Origin: Streptomyces sp. JHA26 | GTDB taxonomy: Bacteria > Actinomycetota > Actinomycetes > Streptomycetales > Streptomycetaceae | Length of the DNA stretch: 61,933 nt | Assembly: GCF_002005565.1 (NCBI RefSeq) | Contig: NZ_BDJC01000044.1 | Location: forward strand, 1-61,933 | Reading direction: 5' to 3' | The notes under the pieces: model-generated | What the model saw: only the letters and a program-made list of their open reading frames with translations | The model's database searches: none | What the model was told of the DNA's origin: nothing | Shown: positions 8,860 to 17,399 of the stretch, in pieces | Layout: each line of letters opens with the position of its first letter | Position numbering within the stretch: position 1 is the first letter of the stretch | Translations under genes and position numbers: made by a program

Positions 8860-9480
8860 ATGTCCGCAGCATCCGTAGAGCTGCCCCACGGCGACCTTCC
8901 GCTGATCGCGGAGGCGAACCGCCTCATGGACCGCAACCCGGGCTACCGCGTCGAGATCATCGGAGGCCAGCTCCTCGTGACCCCGCCCCCCGACGTTCCG
9001 CACTCGCGGGCCCTCACCAAACTCATGCGCCCGTTCATCGCTGCGGGCCTTGACGACGGCGAAACCGAAGTACACCAGGGCATCGGTCTCTGGCTGCCCA
9101 CCGACGCCGAGGACTACGCCATTCCGGACCTGGCGATCGTGGATGCCGACATCGACGACCACCTCGTCGAGAACAACTGCTACGACCCGGTCTGCTTCCG
9201 TCTCGTCCTGGAGGTCACCTCCAGCAACTGGAAGAACGACCTGAGGGCCAAGGTCACCGCCTACGCCGCCGCCATGGTCCCCGTCTACATGATCGTCGAC
9301 CGCAAGCACGAGCGGCTCCACGTCCTCACCGACCCCGACTGCGCCGACTACTACACCCACCGCGTCCACTCCCCCGGTGAGCACGTCACCCTCCCCGGCT
9401 CCCTCGGTGCCGAGGTCACGCTGGACGTCGCCGAGATCCTTGCCGCCGGACGGACGAAGCCCGCGCCCGACGAGGGCTGA
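8860..9480 (+). CDS. Uma2-family (DUF820) endonuclease-like protein
   Basis: A 206-residue protein of the Uma2/DUF820 group, which has a PD-(D/E)XK nuclease fold. The fold's acidic and lysine residues are visible as IPDLAIVDADI (about residue 87), LVLEVTSSNWKNDLRAKVTAYA (about 113) and the following hydrophobic VPVYMIVDR. AGGAGG at 8848-8853 fixes the ATG at 8860. Uma2 genes are highly multiplied in Streptomyces and their biological role is unclear. This one is monocistronic. Confidence 0.85.
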   Translation: MSAASVELPHGDLPLIAEANRLMDRNPGYRVEIIGGQLLVTPPPDVPHSRALTKLMRPFIAAGLDDGETEVHQGIGLWLPTDAEDYAIPDLAIVDADIDDHLVENNCYDPVCFRLVLEVTSSNWKNDLRAKVTAYAAAMVPVYMIVDRKHERLHVLTDPDCADYYTHRVHSPGEHVTLPGSLGAEVTLDVAEILAAGRTKPAPDEG

Positions 9481-9521
9481 CAATCAGCCGTTCCGGGCGA
9501 TGACCGTCCTAGCCTGACGCC

Positions 9522-9932
9522 ATGTCAGATGACGAGTCGTACGAACTGCTCGGGTTCGACAACGTGCTGCTGCCCGTCGGGGACCTCGGTGAGGCCGTCG
9601 GGTTCTACGAGCGGGCCGGCTTCCCCGTGGCCTTCCGGCTCGACGAGGCCGGCATCGCGCTGCTGAAGGTCGGTGGCGAGACGCCGGGCGTCCTGCTGCG
9701 GGCCGAGGAGGAGTTCGGGCGGCGCCCGCCCCCGTGGCCCTCCGCGCGGGTCTGGCTGGAGGTCCCCGACGCCCGCACGGCGGCCCGGGCGCTGCGCGAG
9801 GCGGGCGTCGCGCCGCTCGACGAGCCGTTCCCCGTCGCCACCGGCTGGACCGTCGAGTTCGCCGACCCGTGGGGCAACGTCATCGGCCTCACGGACTACT
9901 CCAAGCGCCCGGAGCTGGGCCGCCGGCCGTAG
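9522..9932 (+). CDS. VOC-family (glyoxalase/dioxygenase superfamily) protein
   Basis: A 136-residue single vicinal-oxygen-chelate module. It has the typical paired beta-alpha-beta-beta-beta units: FDNVLLPVGDLGEAVGFYERAGF at the start, then ARVWLEVPDARTAARALREAG, and the end FADPWGNVIGLTDYS. Family members bind a metal and act as glyoxalases, dioxygenases or antibiotic-binding proteins. The substrate cannot be inferred. No obvious partner gene is adjacent. Confidence 0.85.
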   Translation: MSDDESYELLGFDNVLLPVGDLGEAVGFYERAGFPVAFRLDEAGIALLKVGGETPGVLLRAEEEFGRRPPPWPSARVWLEVPDARTAARALREAGVAPLDEPFPVATGWTVEFADPWGNVIGLTDYSKRPELGRRP

Positions 9933-9980
9933 GACCGACGCGGCCACCGGTCGCGTGACGCGGACCACTCCACCCTTGAG

Positions 9981-10039
9981 TTGAACACGTTCAAAAGCAG
10001 GTCTACAGTCACCCCTGTCAGCGTTTTGAACGCGTTCAA
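9981..10039 (+). promoter_or_regulatory. Promoter with two matching palindromic operators
   Basis: Two copies of TTGAAC-NN-GTTCAA lie at 9981-9994 and 10026-10039; the second is a perfect 14-base palindrome. TTGAAC at 9981 is separated by exactly 17 bases from TACAGT (10004-10009), a plausible -35/-10 pair. One operator would then cover the -35 box and the other the start of the transcript. They precede a three-gene unit ending in a TetR repressor, so autoregulation is the natural reading. Confidence 0.7.
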
Positions 10040-10052
10040 GAAGGGGTGGGGC

Positions 10053-10460
10053 ATGGACCGCACCGTCATCGCCTACGTCATCTACCTGGTCGTCAGCATC
10101 GGTCTGACCGTCTGGGTGGCCCGCACGCTCAGCCGCAACGGGCGGGTCTTCCTCGCCGACGTCCTGCACGGCAACGAGAAGCTCGCCGACGCCGTCAACC
10201 ACCTCCTGGTGGTCGGCTTCTACCTCGTCAACCTCGGCTTCGTCGCCCTGTACCTGAGCGACGACGAGACCATCACCGACACCCGCGGCATCTTCGAGGC
10301 GCTGTCGACCAAGCTGGGCGTGGTGCTGCTGGTGCTCGGCGTGATGCACCTGGGCAACGTGTACGTGCTCAACAAGATCCGGCGGCGCGGCATGATGGAG
10401 CGCGAGCAGGTGCCGCCGGTCCCGCCGCAGGGCTGGGTGGCCCCGACGGCCGGGGCCTGA
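10053..10460 (+). CDS. Small integral membrane protein
   Basis: A 135-residue membrane protein with three predicted helices: VIAYVIYLVVSIGLTVWVA near the N-terminus, HLLVVGFYLVNLGFVALYL in the middle, and LGVVLLVLGVMHLGNVYVL. It ends with a Pro-rich cytoplasmic tail. I recognise no functional family. The ATG at 10053 lies just after the second operator, with GGGGTGGGG as a weak ribosome site. It heads a probable operon with the DCC-family gene (4-base gap) and the TetR gene. Confidence 0.8.
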   Translation: MDRTVIAYVIYLVVSIGLTVWVARTLSRNGRVFLADVLHGNEKLADAVNHLLVVGFYLVNLGFVALYLSDDETITDTRGIFEALSTKLGVVLLVLGVMHLGNVYVLNKIRRRGMMEREQVPPVPPQGWVAPTAGA

Positions 10461-10464
10461 GCCG

Positions 10465-10953
10465 ATGGCCCCCGCTCCCGGGACGGCGGCCGGCGCCCCC
10501 GTGCGCCGGCTCACCGTCCTCTACGACGCCGAGTGCTCCCTGTGCACCCACGTGCGGGACTGGCTGCTGCGCCAGCCCCGGCTGGTGCCGCTGGAGCTGG
10601 TCCCGGCCGGGTCGGACGAGGCCCGGCGGTGCTTCCCCGGGCTCGACCACGGCGCCTCCCTCGACGAGGTCACCGCCGTCGGCGACGCCGGGCAGGTCTA
10701 CCGGGGCGCCGCCGCCTGGATCGTCGTCCTGTGGGCGCTGCGCGGGTACCGCCGCCTCGCCCACCGGCTCGCCACGCCCACCGGCGCCCGGCTGGCCCGG
10801 GGCGCCGTCCTGGCCGCCGCCAAGTGGCGGGAGGGGCAGCGGCGGTGGGGCGGCGACGGGTACCGCCGCGCGGACGGGTGGGTCTACGAGCCGCGGCTGG
10901 GGTGGCTGTACACCGGGCCGGGCTGCGACGACGGCGCCTGCGTCACTCGTTAG
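10465..10953 (+). CDS. DCC-family thiol-disulfide oxidoreductase-like protein (DUF393)
   Basis: A 162-residue protein of the DUF393/DCC family, which has a thioredoxin-like fold. The N-terminal signature is LTVLYDAECSLCTHVRDWL, with a CxxC pair (Cys-Ser-Leu-Cys) in the position that gives the family its name. AAAWIVVLWALRGYRRLA follows. The C-terminus has extra cysteines (GCDDGAC). Substrates are unknown. It lies between the membrane protein and the TetR gene and is probably controlled by the same repressor. Confidence 0.82.
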   Translation: MAPAPGTAAGAPVRRLTVLYDAECSLCTHVRDWLLRQPRLVPLELVPAGSDEARRCFPGLDHGASLDEVTAVGDAGQVYRGAAAWIVVLWALRGYRRLAHRLATPTGARLARGAVLAAAKWREGQRRWGGDGYRRADGWVYEPRLGWLYTGPGCDDGACVTR

Positions 10954-10964
10954 GCTCTCTTCTC

Positions 10965-11711
10965 GTGCCTGCGACCAACGACGGCCCCGACGGCGGAGCC
11001 CCCCTCAGCAAGTCCGGACAGACCCGCGCGCTGATCCTGGAGACGGCCATGCGGCTGTTCCAGGAACGCGGCTACGACCGGACGACCATGCGGGCCATCG
11101 CCCAGGAGGCCGGCGTCTCCGTCGGCAACGCCTACTACTACTTCGCGGGCAAGGAGCACCTGATCCAGGGCTTCTACGACCGGATCGCCGCCGAGCACCA
11201 GGCGGCGGTCCGCGAGGTGCTGGCGAAGGAGACCGACCTGGAGGCGCGGCTCGCCGGCGTGCTGAAGGCGTGGCTGGACATCGCGACGCCGTACCACGAG
11301 TTCGCGGTGCAGTTCTTCAAGAACGCCGCCGACCCGGACAGTCCGCTCAGCCCCTTCTCCCCGGAGTCGGAGCACGCGCGCGTGGAGGCCATCAGCGTCC
11401 ACCGGCAGGTGCTGGCCGGCACCAGGACCAAGGTGCCCGAGGAGCTGCGGGACATCCTGCCCGAGCTGATGTGGCTCTCCCAGATGGGGCTGGTCCTGTA
11501 CTGGGTCTTCGACCGCACCCCGGGCCGCGAGCGCAGCTACCGGCTGGCCGAGCGCGGGGCCCGGCTCACCGCGCGGGGTGTCGCGCTGGCCAGGTTCCGG
11601 GTGCTGCGCCCGCTGGTGCGCGAGGTGCACGAGCTGTTCACGGACTTCCTGCCCGGCATGACGGGCGCGCTGCCCGACCCGGCGGCCAGGAAGGCCACCG
11701 GTCAGGCCTGA
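10965..11711 (+). CDS. TetR-family transcriptional regulator
   Basis: A 248-residue repressor. The N-terminal TetR helix-turn-helix runs over about residues 20-65 (RALILETAMRLFQERGYDRTTMRAIAQEAGVSVGNAYYYFAGKE is the complete signature region). The C-terminal ligand domain is helical and ends near LFTDFLPGMTGALP. I set the GTG at 10965, since upstream sequence in the frame belongs to the DCC gene region. It is the last gene of its unit, and the two palindromes at 9981-10039 are likely its operators. The ligand is unknown. Its stop overlaps the convergent phosphoesterase gene by 10 bases. Confidence 0.9.
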   Translation: MPATNDGPDGGAPLSKSGQTRALILETAMRLFQERGYDRTTMRAIAQEAGVSVGNAYYYFAGKEHLIQGFYDRIAAEHQAAVREVLAKETDLEARLAGVLKAWLDIATPYHEFAVQFFKNAADPDSPLSPFSPESEHARVEAISVHRQVLAGTRTKVPEELRDILPELMWLSQMGLVLYWVFDRTPGRERSYRLAERGARLTARGVALARFRVLRPLVREVHELFTDFLPGMTGALPDPAARKATGQA

Positions 11712-13000
11712 CGGGACGCCAGCTCGATCACCGTGATGTCCGACGGCGCCCCGACCCGCGTGGGCGGGCCCCAGGCGCCCGCGCCCCGGCTGACGTACAG
11801 CTGGGTGTCGCCGTAGCGCTCCAGGCCCGCCAGCGTCGGGTTGGCGGCGCCCGCGACGAGGCTGCCCGGCCAGAGCTGGCCGCCGTGGGTGTGGCCGGAG
11901 AGCTGGAGGTCGACGCCGTGCTCGACGGCGTCGTGGATCTGCACCGGCTGGTGGGCGAGCAGCACGCAGGCGCGGTCCCGGTCACGGTCGCCGAGGGCCT
12001 TGACGTAGTCGGGGCCCTGGCCCTCGTCCTCGCCCGCCACGTCGTTGACGCCGGCCAGGTCGAAGTGGGGCAGCTCGGTGCGGGCGTTCTCCAGCGGGAC
12101 CAGGCCGAGGCGGCGTACCTCGGCCACCCACTGCTCGGCGCCGGAGAAGTACTCGTGGTTGCCGGTGACGAAGTACGCGCCGTGCCGGGCCCCGAGCCGG
12201 GACAGGGGCGCCGCCGCCGGGCCGAGGTCCTTCACGCTGCCGTCCACCAGGTCGCCGACGACGGCGATGAGGTCGGGCTGCGTGGAGTTGATCGTGTCGA
12301 CGACCGTCTGCGCGAAGCCCCGGCCGAGCACCGGGCCGAGGTGGATGTCGCTGACCACGGCGATGCGGAAGCCGTGCGCGGCGCGCGGCAGCTTGGCCAG
12401 CGGCACGGTGACCCGCTTCACCTTCGGGCCGCGCAGCACGCCGTACGTGCCGTACCCGACCGTCCCGACGGCCGCCGCGGCCGCGGCACCGGCGACGACG
12501 CGGGAGACGAACAGGCGGCGCGAGGGGACGGCGAGGGGGCTCGGGGGCGTGGTGCCGGACGCGGTGGACGGCTCGGGGTCGGCGGGGGGTGTCCGGGGCG
12601 GCGCGGTGCCCGCCGGTACGCGCTCCGGGTCCGCGGCCGGGGCGGGCAGCTCACCGGGGTCCGCCGGCCGCGCGGCCGCCCGCCGCTCCAGGAACCGGCG
12701 CAGCAGCGGCCGTACGACCTCGCCCGCCAGCACCGCCAGCAGCAGGTAGAGCGCCAGGGCCAGCCACAGGAAGCCCGGCCAGGCCAGGGTGCGCTGCAGC
12801 CAGAAGGGGGCGCCGGCGCGCTCGGCGACCAGGGCGCCGACGGCCAGTGCCCAGCCGCCGGCGATCACCACGGCGCCGATGCGGCGCGCGGTGCCGGGAC
12901 CGCGGGTCGTGTCGCGGAACAGGCGCCGCCACACGTACCAGTTGGCCGTCACCACCACGGCCACCACGGCCAGTGCGACGAGCGCGAAGACGACCACCAT
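11702..13000 (-). CDS. Membrane-anchored metallophosphoesterase
   Basis: A 432-residue protein of the calcineurin-like phosphoesterase superfamily, similar in layout to YkuE/YaeI-type enzymes. The N-terminal 150 residues hold three or four membrane helices and a Pro-rich linker, then a further hydrophobic segment. The metal-binding motifs are all present: VVSDIHLGP, VVGDLVDG, VTGNHEYF and LSGHTHGGQLWPG. I chose the ATG at 13000 (MVVVFALV) with GAGGGG upstream. The active site probably faces outside. The substrate is unknown. Confidence 0.88.
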   Translation of the reverse strand: MVVVFALVALAVVAVVVTANWYVWRRLFRDTTRGPGTARRIGAVVIAGGWALAVGALVAERAGAPFWLQRTLAWPGFLWLALALYLLLAVLAGEVVRPLLRRFLERRAAARPADPGELPAPAADPERVPAGTAPPRTPPADPEPSTASGTTPPSPLAVPSRRLFVSRVVAGAAAAAAVGTVGYGTYGVLRGPKVKRVTVPLAKLPRAAHGFRIAVVSDIHLGPVLGRGFAQTVVDTINSTQPDLIAVVGDLVDGSVKDLGPAAAPLSRLGARHGAYFVTGNHEYFSGAEQWVAEVRRLGLVPLENARTELPHFDLAGVNDVAGEDEGQGPDYVKALGDRDRDRACVLLAHQPVQIHDAVEHGVDLQLSGHTHGGQLWPGSLVAGAANPTLAGLERYGDTQLYVSRGAGAWGPPTRVGAPSDITVIELASRQA

Positions 13001-13035
13001 GCCGTCGGATCCCCTCAGTCGTGTCGTCGGTGACG

Positions 13036-13275
13036 TTATGACGTTCGGCGCAGTGCGCGCACTCCGCGCAACCCGATGACCCCGACGGCCGTCCCCAGGA
13101 GGAAGGAGACGATCGCGAGCAGCAGGTGCACCCAGAAGTACGCCGTGGGGTCGCCGTCCTCGAAGGCCAGCCCGCTGGCGTCCTCGACCAGGTTTTTGAC
13201 GAAAGTGATCCAGATGATCCAGCTCCACACCCCGAAGGCGAGCAGGAACCAGGAGACGGGGCGGCTGAGCTTCAT
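13036..13275 (-). CDS. SCO4848-family small membrane protein
   Basis: A 79-residue protein with two predicted helices: WFLLAFGVWSWIIWITFV near the N-terminus and VHLLLAIVSFLLGTAVGVIGL near the C-terminus, separated by an acidic loop. It matches what I recall as the SCO4848 family. It ends in a basic tail (RALRRTS). It lies 35 bases upstream of the phosphoesterase on the same strand, so the two may be co-transcribed. Function unknown. Confidence 0.8.
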   Translation of the reverse strand: MKLSRPVSWFLLAFGVWSWIIWITFVKNLVEDASGLAFEDGDPTAYFWVHLLLAIVSFLLGTAVGVIGLRGVRALRRTS

Positions 13276-13366
13276 GAATCCAGTATCACCGCCGCCCGTC
13301 CGATTCCGTGCCCGGGGTGGGGAGCGGGGTGGGAGCACGCCGGCGCCGGGCGGTACGTTCTCGCTC

Positions 13367-14641
13367 GTGCCCGCATCCAAGAAGACCGGCCGGCGCTCCC
13401 TGCTGGTCACCTCCGCCGCCCTGACCGCCCTGACCCTCACGCCGGCCGCGTACGCGGCGCCCGGCCCGTCGACGAGCCCCTCGGCCACTCCCCCGGCGAC
13501 GATGTCGTCCGTGGGCGGCACGCGGCTCGGGCAACCCGGGAACCAGGTCGACCTCGCGGGCGGGGCGCCCGTCCTGCCCAAGGACCTCACCGCCCGCTCC
13601 TGGATCGTGGCCGACGCCGAGACCGGCGACGTGCTCGCCGCGCACAACGCCCACTGGCGGCTGGCCCCGGCGAGCACCCTGAAGATGCTGTTCGCCGACA
13701 CGCTGCTGCCGAAGTGGCCGAAGACCACGCGGCACAAGGTGGCGGTGTCCGACCTCGCGGGCGTCGGCCCCGGGTCCAGCCTGGTCGGCGTCAAGGAGGA
13801 GGAGACGTACACGGTCGAGGACCTGTGGCGCGGCGTCTTCCTGATGTCGGGCAACGACGCCGTGCACGTGCTGGCCGCGATGAACGGCGGCGTCGACAAG
13901 ACCGTGGCGGAGATGAACCAGCACGCCGAGGAGCTGCAGGCCCTCGACACCACCGTGGTCAGCCCCGACGGCTACGACGCCCCGCGCCAGGTCTCCTCCG
14001 CGTACGACCTGACGCTGTTCGCCCGCTCGGGGCTGCAGAAGAAGGACTTCCGCGAGTACGCCTCGACGGTCCGCGCCAAGTTCCCGGGCGAGACGGCCAA
14101 GGACAAGAAGGGCAGGACCTACCGCAAGTCCTTCGAGATCCAGAACACCAACCGTCTGCTGCGCGGCGACTACGACGTGGACGTCTACCCCGGCATCGCC
14201 GGCGTGAAGAACGGCAACACCACCAACGCGGGCGCCACCTTCACCGGTGTCGCCGAGCGGAACGGCAGGGTGCTGCTCGTCACCGTGATGAACCCGGCGA
14301 AGAGTGAGCACAACGAGGTCTACAAGGAGACCGCCCGGCTGCTCGACTGGGGTTTCCAGGCGGCCGGCAAGGTGAAGCCGGTGGGTGAGCTGGTGCCGCC
14401 GCGGAGCGCGGTGCGGGCGAACCCGGGACCCGAGGCCTCGGGTCAGGCCGGGGGCGGCGACGGGAAGGCCGCCGCGGGGACGAAGCCGGTGGCGGGCGCC
14501 CCGGCCGCGGACGGCTCCACCGGCGTCGGGACGGCGGCCGGCATCGCCGCCGGGGTGCTGGTGCTGCTCGCGGGCGGCGCGTTCCTGGTCAACCGTCGCT
14601 GGCCGCTGCCGGAGCTGGTGCGCCGCCGTCCCCGTCCGTGA
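13367..14641 (+). CDS. D-alanyl-D-alanine carboxypeptidase (S11 family)
   Basis: A 424-residue penicillin-binding protein that trims the peptidoglycan pentapeptide. A signal peptide (about residues 1-30) is followed by a Ser/Thr/Pro-rich linker. The three active-site motifs are ASTLK (Ser103, Lys106), SGN (in MSGNDAVHVLA) and KNG in VKNGNTTNAG, where most relatives have KTG. A C-terminal Ala/Gly linker leads to a membrane helix (AAGIAAGVLVLLAGGAFLV) and a basic tail, so it is membrane-anchored at that end. The start is GTG. The 3' end overlaps the convergent YihY gene by 53 bases. Confidence 0.92.
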   Translation: MPASKKTGRRSLLVTSAALTALTLTPAAYAAPGPSTSPSATPPATMSSVGGTRLGQPGNQVDLAGGAPVLPKDLTARSWIVADAETGDVLAAHNAHWRLAPASTLKMLFADTLLPKWPKTTRHKVAVSDLAGVGPGSSLVGVKEEETYTVEDLWRGVFLMSGNDAVHVLAAMNGGVDKTVAEMNQHAEELQALDTTVVSPDGYDAPRQVSSAYDLTLFARSGLQKKDFREYASTVRAKFPGETAKDKKGRTYRKSFEIQNTNRLLRGDYDVDVYPGIAGVKNGNTTNAGATFTGVAERNGRVLLVTVMNPAKSEHNEVYKETARLLDWGFQAAGKVKPVGELVPPRSAVRANPGPEASGQAGGGDGKAAAGTKPVAGAPAADGSTGVGTAAGIAAGVLVLLAGGAFLVNRRWPLPELVRRRPRP

Positions 14642-15497
14642 GTTCCTCGGCCTTGCTGCCCGTCGCCGTCCAGGCGGCGCAGAACAGCACCAGCTTCGAG
14701 GTGAAGTTGATCCACAGCAGCAGGGCGACGGGGACACCGAAGGCGCCGTACATGCTCTTCGTGGCGACGCCCTGCATGTAGCCGCTGAGCAGCAGCTTGA
14801 GCAGTTCGAAGCCGACCGCGCCGATCAGGGCGGCCACCAGCAGGCGGCGGCGGGACGGGTGGACGCCGGGGAGCAGGGTCAGCACGTACAGCAGCAGGAG
14901 GAAGTCGGCGAGGACGGCGACGGCGAGGGCGGCGACGTGCAGCAGGACGCTGCCGAAGCCGCCCTCGGTGATGCCCAGCTGACGGACGATCCATCCGACG
15001 AGCGCCGAGGCGACGGTGGAGATGGCGACGGTGACCAGGAGGGCGCCGCCGAGGCCGACGAGGACGCCCGCGTCCTTGGCCCGGTGCAGGAGCGGGTTCT
15101 CCTCCTCGTCCGGCACCTCCCAGACGGCGCGCAGGCAGCCCCGGGTGGCGTCGACCCAGCCGATGCCGGTGAAGAGCAGCAGCAGGCCGGCGATGAGGCC
15201 GACGGTGCCGGCGTTGTCGACCAGGCCCTGGATGTTCAACTGGTCGGAGATGCCCGGCACCTGCTCGGCGACCTTGTCCTGGAGCTGGTCCTGTTGCTCC
15301 TTGCCGAGCGTGGCGGCGGCGACGGCGGCGGCGAGGCTGAGCAGGGGGAAGAGCGCGACGAAACTGGTGAACGTCATCGCGGCGGCCAGCCGCGTCCACG
15401 CGACCCGGTCCAGCCGCTCGTACGACCGCCACGCGTGCGTGGTCGTCAGCCGTGCGATCCACGGCCCCACCACGGGGAGCTTCTTCAGCCAGTCCAT
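14589..15497 (-). CDS. YihY/virulence factor BrkB family membrane protein
   Basis: A 302-residue inner-membrane protein with six predicted helices. Typical blocks are DRVAWTRLAAAMTFTSFVALFPLLSL near residue 40, LLLLFTGIGWVDATRGCLRAVWEVP, and the end YGAFGVPVALLLWINFTSKLVLFCAAW. The acidic/Ala C-terminal tail is short. The family is often called RNase BN, but that activity was traced to another protein, so I call it function unknown. I took the ATG at 15497; an in-frame ATG at 15530 is also possible. The start overlaps the GtrA stop by 13 bases, so it ends a four-gene operon. Confidence 0.86.
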   Translation of the reverse strand: MDWLKKLPVVGPWIARLTTTHAWRSYERLDRVAWTRLAAAMTFTSFVALFPLLSLAAAVAAATLGKEQQDQLQDKVAEQVPGISDQLNIQGLVDNAGTVGLIAGLLLLFTGIGWVDATRGCLRAVWEVPDEEENPLLHRAKDAGVLVGLGGALLVTVAISTVASALVGWIVRQLGITEGGFGSVLLHVAALAVAVLADFLLLLYVLTLLPGVHPSRRRLLVAALIGAVGFELLKLLLSGYMQGVATKSMYGAFGVPVALLLWINFTSKLVLFCAAWTATGSKAEELTDGDGGAPAPAAASDG

Positions 15498-15955
15498 GAT
15501 CCGACCCTGCCCCCGGTCGTCCCGGTCCATGATCCCGGCCGGCGGCCGGTCGTCTCCCCGGAGCGGAAGACCAGTGTCCTTGTGCCCCAGAAACGCAGGA
15601 TGGTGGCCAGTGCCATGCCGATTCCCGCCCCGGAGACGGTGTCGGCGCGCTGCGAGGTGAGGCCGAGGCCGTAGTGGCTGACGGTCAGGCACAGCAGCTG
15701 CACGGCGGCGCCGGCGGCGTTCACGGCGCAGAACACGGCGTACGGGCGCAGGCCGCGGGGGCGGGTGTGCCGGTAGGTGCCCAGCGCGTTGCCCGCGTAG
15801 GCCACCGAGCAGCCGGCGGCGAAGGACAGGGCCTTGGCGGTGAGCGGGCCGAGTCCGGCGGGGCCGCGCAGCACGGTGAAGAGACCGAGGTCGACGGCGT
15901 AGGCGAGCAGTCCGGCGGTGGCGAAGCCCAGCAGTTCGCGCCGGGCGGTTACCAA
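15485..15955 (-). CDS. GtrA-family protein, likely polyprenyl-phosphate-sugar flippase component
   Basis: A 156-residue GtrA-type protein with four predicted helices (ELLGFATAGLLAYAVDLGLFTVL, AKALSFAAGCSVAYAGNAL, YAVFCAVNAAGAAVQLLCL, GAGIGMALATILRFWGTRTLVF). The mycobacterial relative Rv3789, encoded beside dprE1/dprE2, is linked to export of decaprenyl-phosphoryl-arabinose. The only suitable start I see is the TTG at 15955, which overlaps the UbiA-type gene by 7 bases. The neighbours argue for a role in moving a polyprenyl-linked pentose across the membrane. Confidence 0.85.
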   Translation of the reverse strand: MVTARRELLGFATAGLLAYAVDLGLFTVLRGPAGLGPLTAKALSFAAGCSVAYAGNALGTYRHTRPRGLRPYAVFCAVNAAGAAVQLLCLTVSHYGLGLTSQRADTVSGAGIGMALATILRFWGTRTLVFRSGETTGRRPGSWTGTTGGRVGSWTG

Positions 15956-16896
15956 TTGGCCACCGCCAGGCCGTACATCGCCACCCACACCACGCCGATC
16001 AGCGCGAGGGCACGGTCGCGCAGGACGACGTCCTCGGGTTCGCCCGCGGTGCCGCGGTCGGCGAAGACGGCGTAGCGCAGCACGGCGAGGATGAAGGCGA
16101 CCATGGACAGCTGGCGCCAGGGCAGCACGCTGGTGTGCGGGACTCCGCCCTCCTCCATGGCCCACAGGCAGTAGCCGAGGACGGCGACGCCGGCCGCGAG
16201 CTGCCAGACGAAGCGGAGGTAGCCGGTGGTGTACTCGGTGAGCAGGGCGCGGGTGGCGCCCTGCTTGCCGGCCATCTGCACGGCCTCGCTGTAGCGCTTG
16301 GCGGAGACCATGAACAGGGCGCCGAAGCCGGTGGTGATGAGGAACCAGCGCGACAGCGGGATGCCCAGCGCCAGCCCGCCGATCATCGCGCGCATCAGGA
16401 AGCCGGTGGTGACGACGGCGAGGTCGACGACCAGGACGTGCTTGAGGCTGACGCAGTACGCCACCTGCATCGCGAGGTAGGCGACCAGCAGGGCCGCGAC
16501 GGGCGGGGGGCACAGCCGGGCCGCGACGAGGGGCGCGAGGACGCCCAGGGCGCCCCCGACGGCGTAGGCGACCGGCACCGGGACCTGTCCGGCGGCGACG
16601 GGGCGGTGGCGTTTGACCGGGTGGGCGCGGTCGGCCTCGGCGTCGCGGGCGTCGTTGACGAGGTAGACGGCGGCGGCGCAGGCGGTGAACAGGAGGAAAA
16701 CGAGGGCGAGTTGTGTCAGGGCGTGCCGGGAGAACAGCTCGCCGGCGGCGGCCGGGGCGGCGACGACCAGGACGTTCTTGATCCACTGGCGGGGGCGCGC
16801 GGTCCTGAGCAGGCCGCCCACGAGGCCGCCGCGGGGCGGGTCGGGCTGCGGGGGCTGTTCGGACGAGCGCTGTCGCAGGACGGCCGTGTCGGTCAC
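15949..16896 (-). CDS. ubiA: Decaprenyl-phosphate 5-phosphoribosyltransferase (UbiA superfamily)
   Basis: A 315-residue membrane prenyltransferase with about nine helices. The metal/diphosphate motif is YLVNDARDAEADRAHPVK, followed by RHRPVAAG. This block closely resembles mycobacterial Rv3806c, which joins PRPP to decaprenyl phosphate. TARPRQWIKNVLVVAAP at the N-terminus is also typical. The GTG at 16896 overlaps the PAP2 stop (GTGA, 4 bases). The product would be dephosphorylated by the PAP2 protein and epimerised by the divergent DprE1/DprE2 enzymes. Confidence 0.88.
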   Translation of the reverse strand: MTDTAVLRQRSSEQPPQPDPPRGGLVGGLLRTARPRQWIKNVLVVAAPAAAGELFSRHALTQLALVFLLFTACAAAVYLVNDARDAEADRAHPVKRHRPVAAGQVPVPVAYAVGGALGVLAPLVAARLCPPPVAALLVAYLAMQVAYCVSLKHVLVVDLAVVTTGFLMRAMIGGLALGIPLSRWFLITTGFGALFMVSAKRYSEAVQMAGKQGATRALLTEYTTGYLRFVWQLAAGVAVLGYCLWAMEEGGVPHTSVLPWRQLSMVAFILAVLRYAVFADRGTAGEPEDVVLRDRALALIGVVWVAMYGLAVANW

Positions 16897-17399
16897 CGGG
16901 TCCCTCCGCGCATCCAGTCGGCGCCGAGCCGGGCCGTGAGCGCGCCGAGGGCCGCGCCCGCCGCCACGTCGGACGGGTAGTGGACGCCGACGACCAGCCG
17001 GGACACGCACACGGCGGCGGCCGCCGGCCAGGCCGCGCGCACGCCGAGCGCGCCGAAGACGACGGCGGCGGCCGCGGCGGAGGCGGCGTGGGAGCTGGGG
17101 AAGGAGTGCCGGCTCGCGGTGCGCACCAGGGGCCGGACGTGTGCGGGGCGGGGGCGGCGCACGACCCGCTTCACCCCCATGCTGGCCAGGTGCGCGCCCG
17201 CGGTGAGCGCGGTGCCGCGCAGCCAGGCCGTCCGTCGCGGGCCGTCCACGGCGGCCGCGGTGAGGCCCGCGGCGAGCCACAGTGCTCCGTGTTCCCCGGC
17301 CCAGGACAGGGCGCGCGCGGCGGCGGCCACGCGCGGGTCCGTGCCGCAGGCTCTGAGCGCCGTCACGATCCGGTGGTCCATGTCGTCGAGGTCGTCCAT
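16893..17399 (-). CDS. PAP2-family phosphatase, probable decaprenyl-phosphoribose phosphatase
   Basis: A 168-residue membrane phosphatase of the PAP2 superfamily. The three motifs are present: KRVVRRPRP (about residue 76), the PSGH-like FPSSHAAS (about residue 98) and SRLVVGVHYPSDV (about residue 131). By position and family it corresponds to mycobacterial Rv3807c, proposed to remove the 5-phosphate from decaprenyl-phosphoryl-5-phosphoribose. It is the first gene of the minus-strand operon and is divergent from the dprE1-like gene across 133 bases. Confidence 0.87.
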   Translation of the reverse strand: MDDLDDMDHRIVTALRACGTDPRVAAAARALSWAGEHGALWLAAGLTAAAVDGPRRTAWLRGTALTAGAHLASMGVKRVVRRPRPAHVRPLVRTASRHSFPSSHAASAAAAAVVFGALGVRAAWPAAAAVCVSRLVVGVHYPSDVAAGAALGALTARLGADWMRGGTR

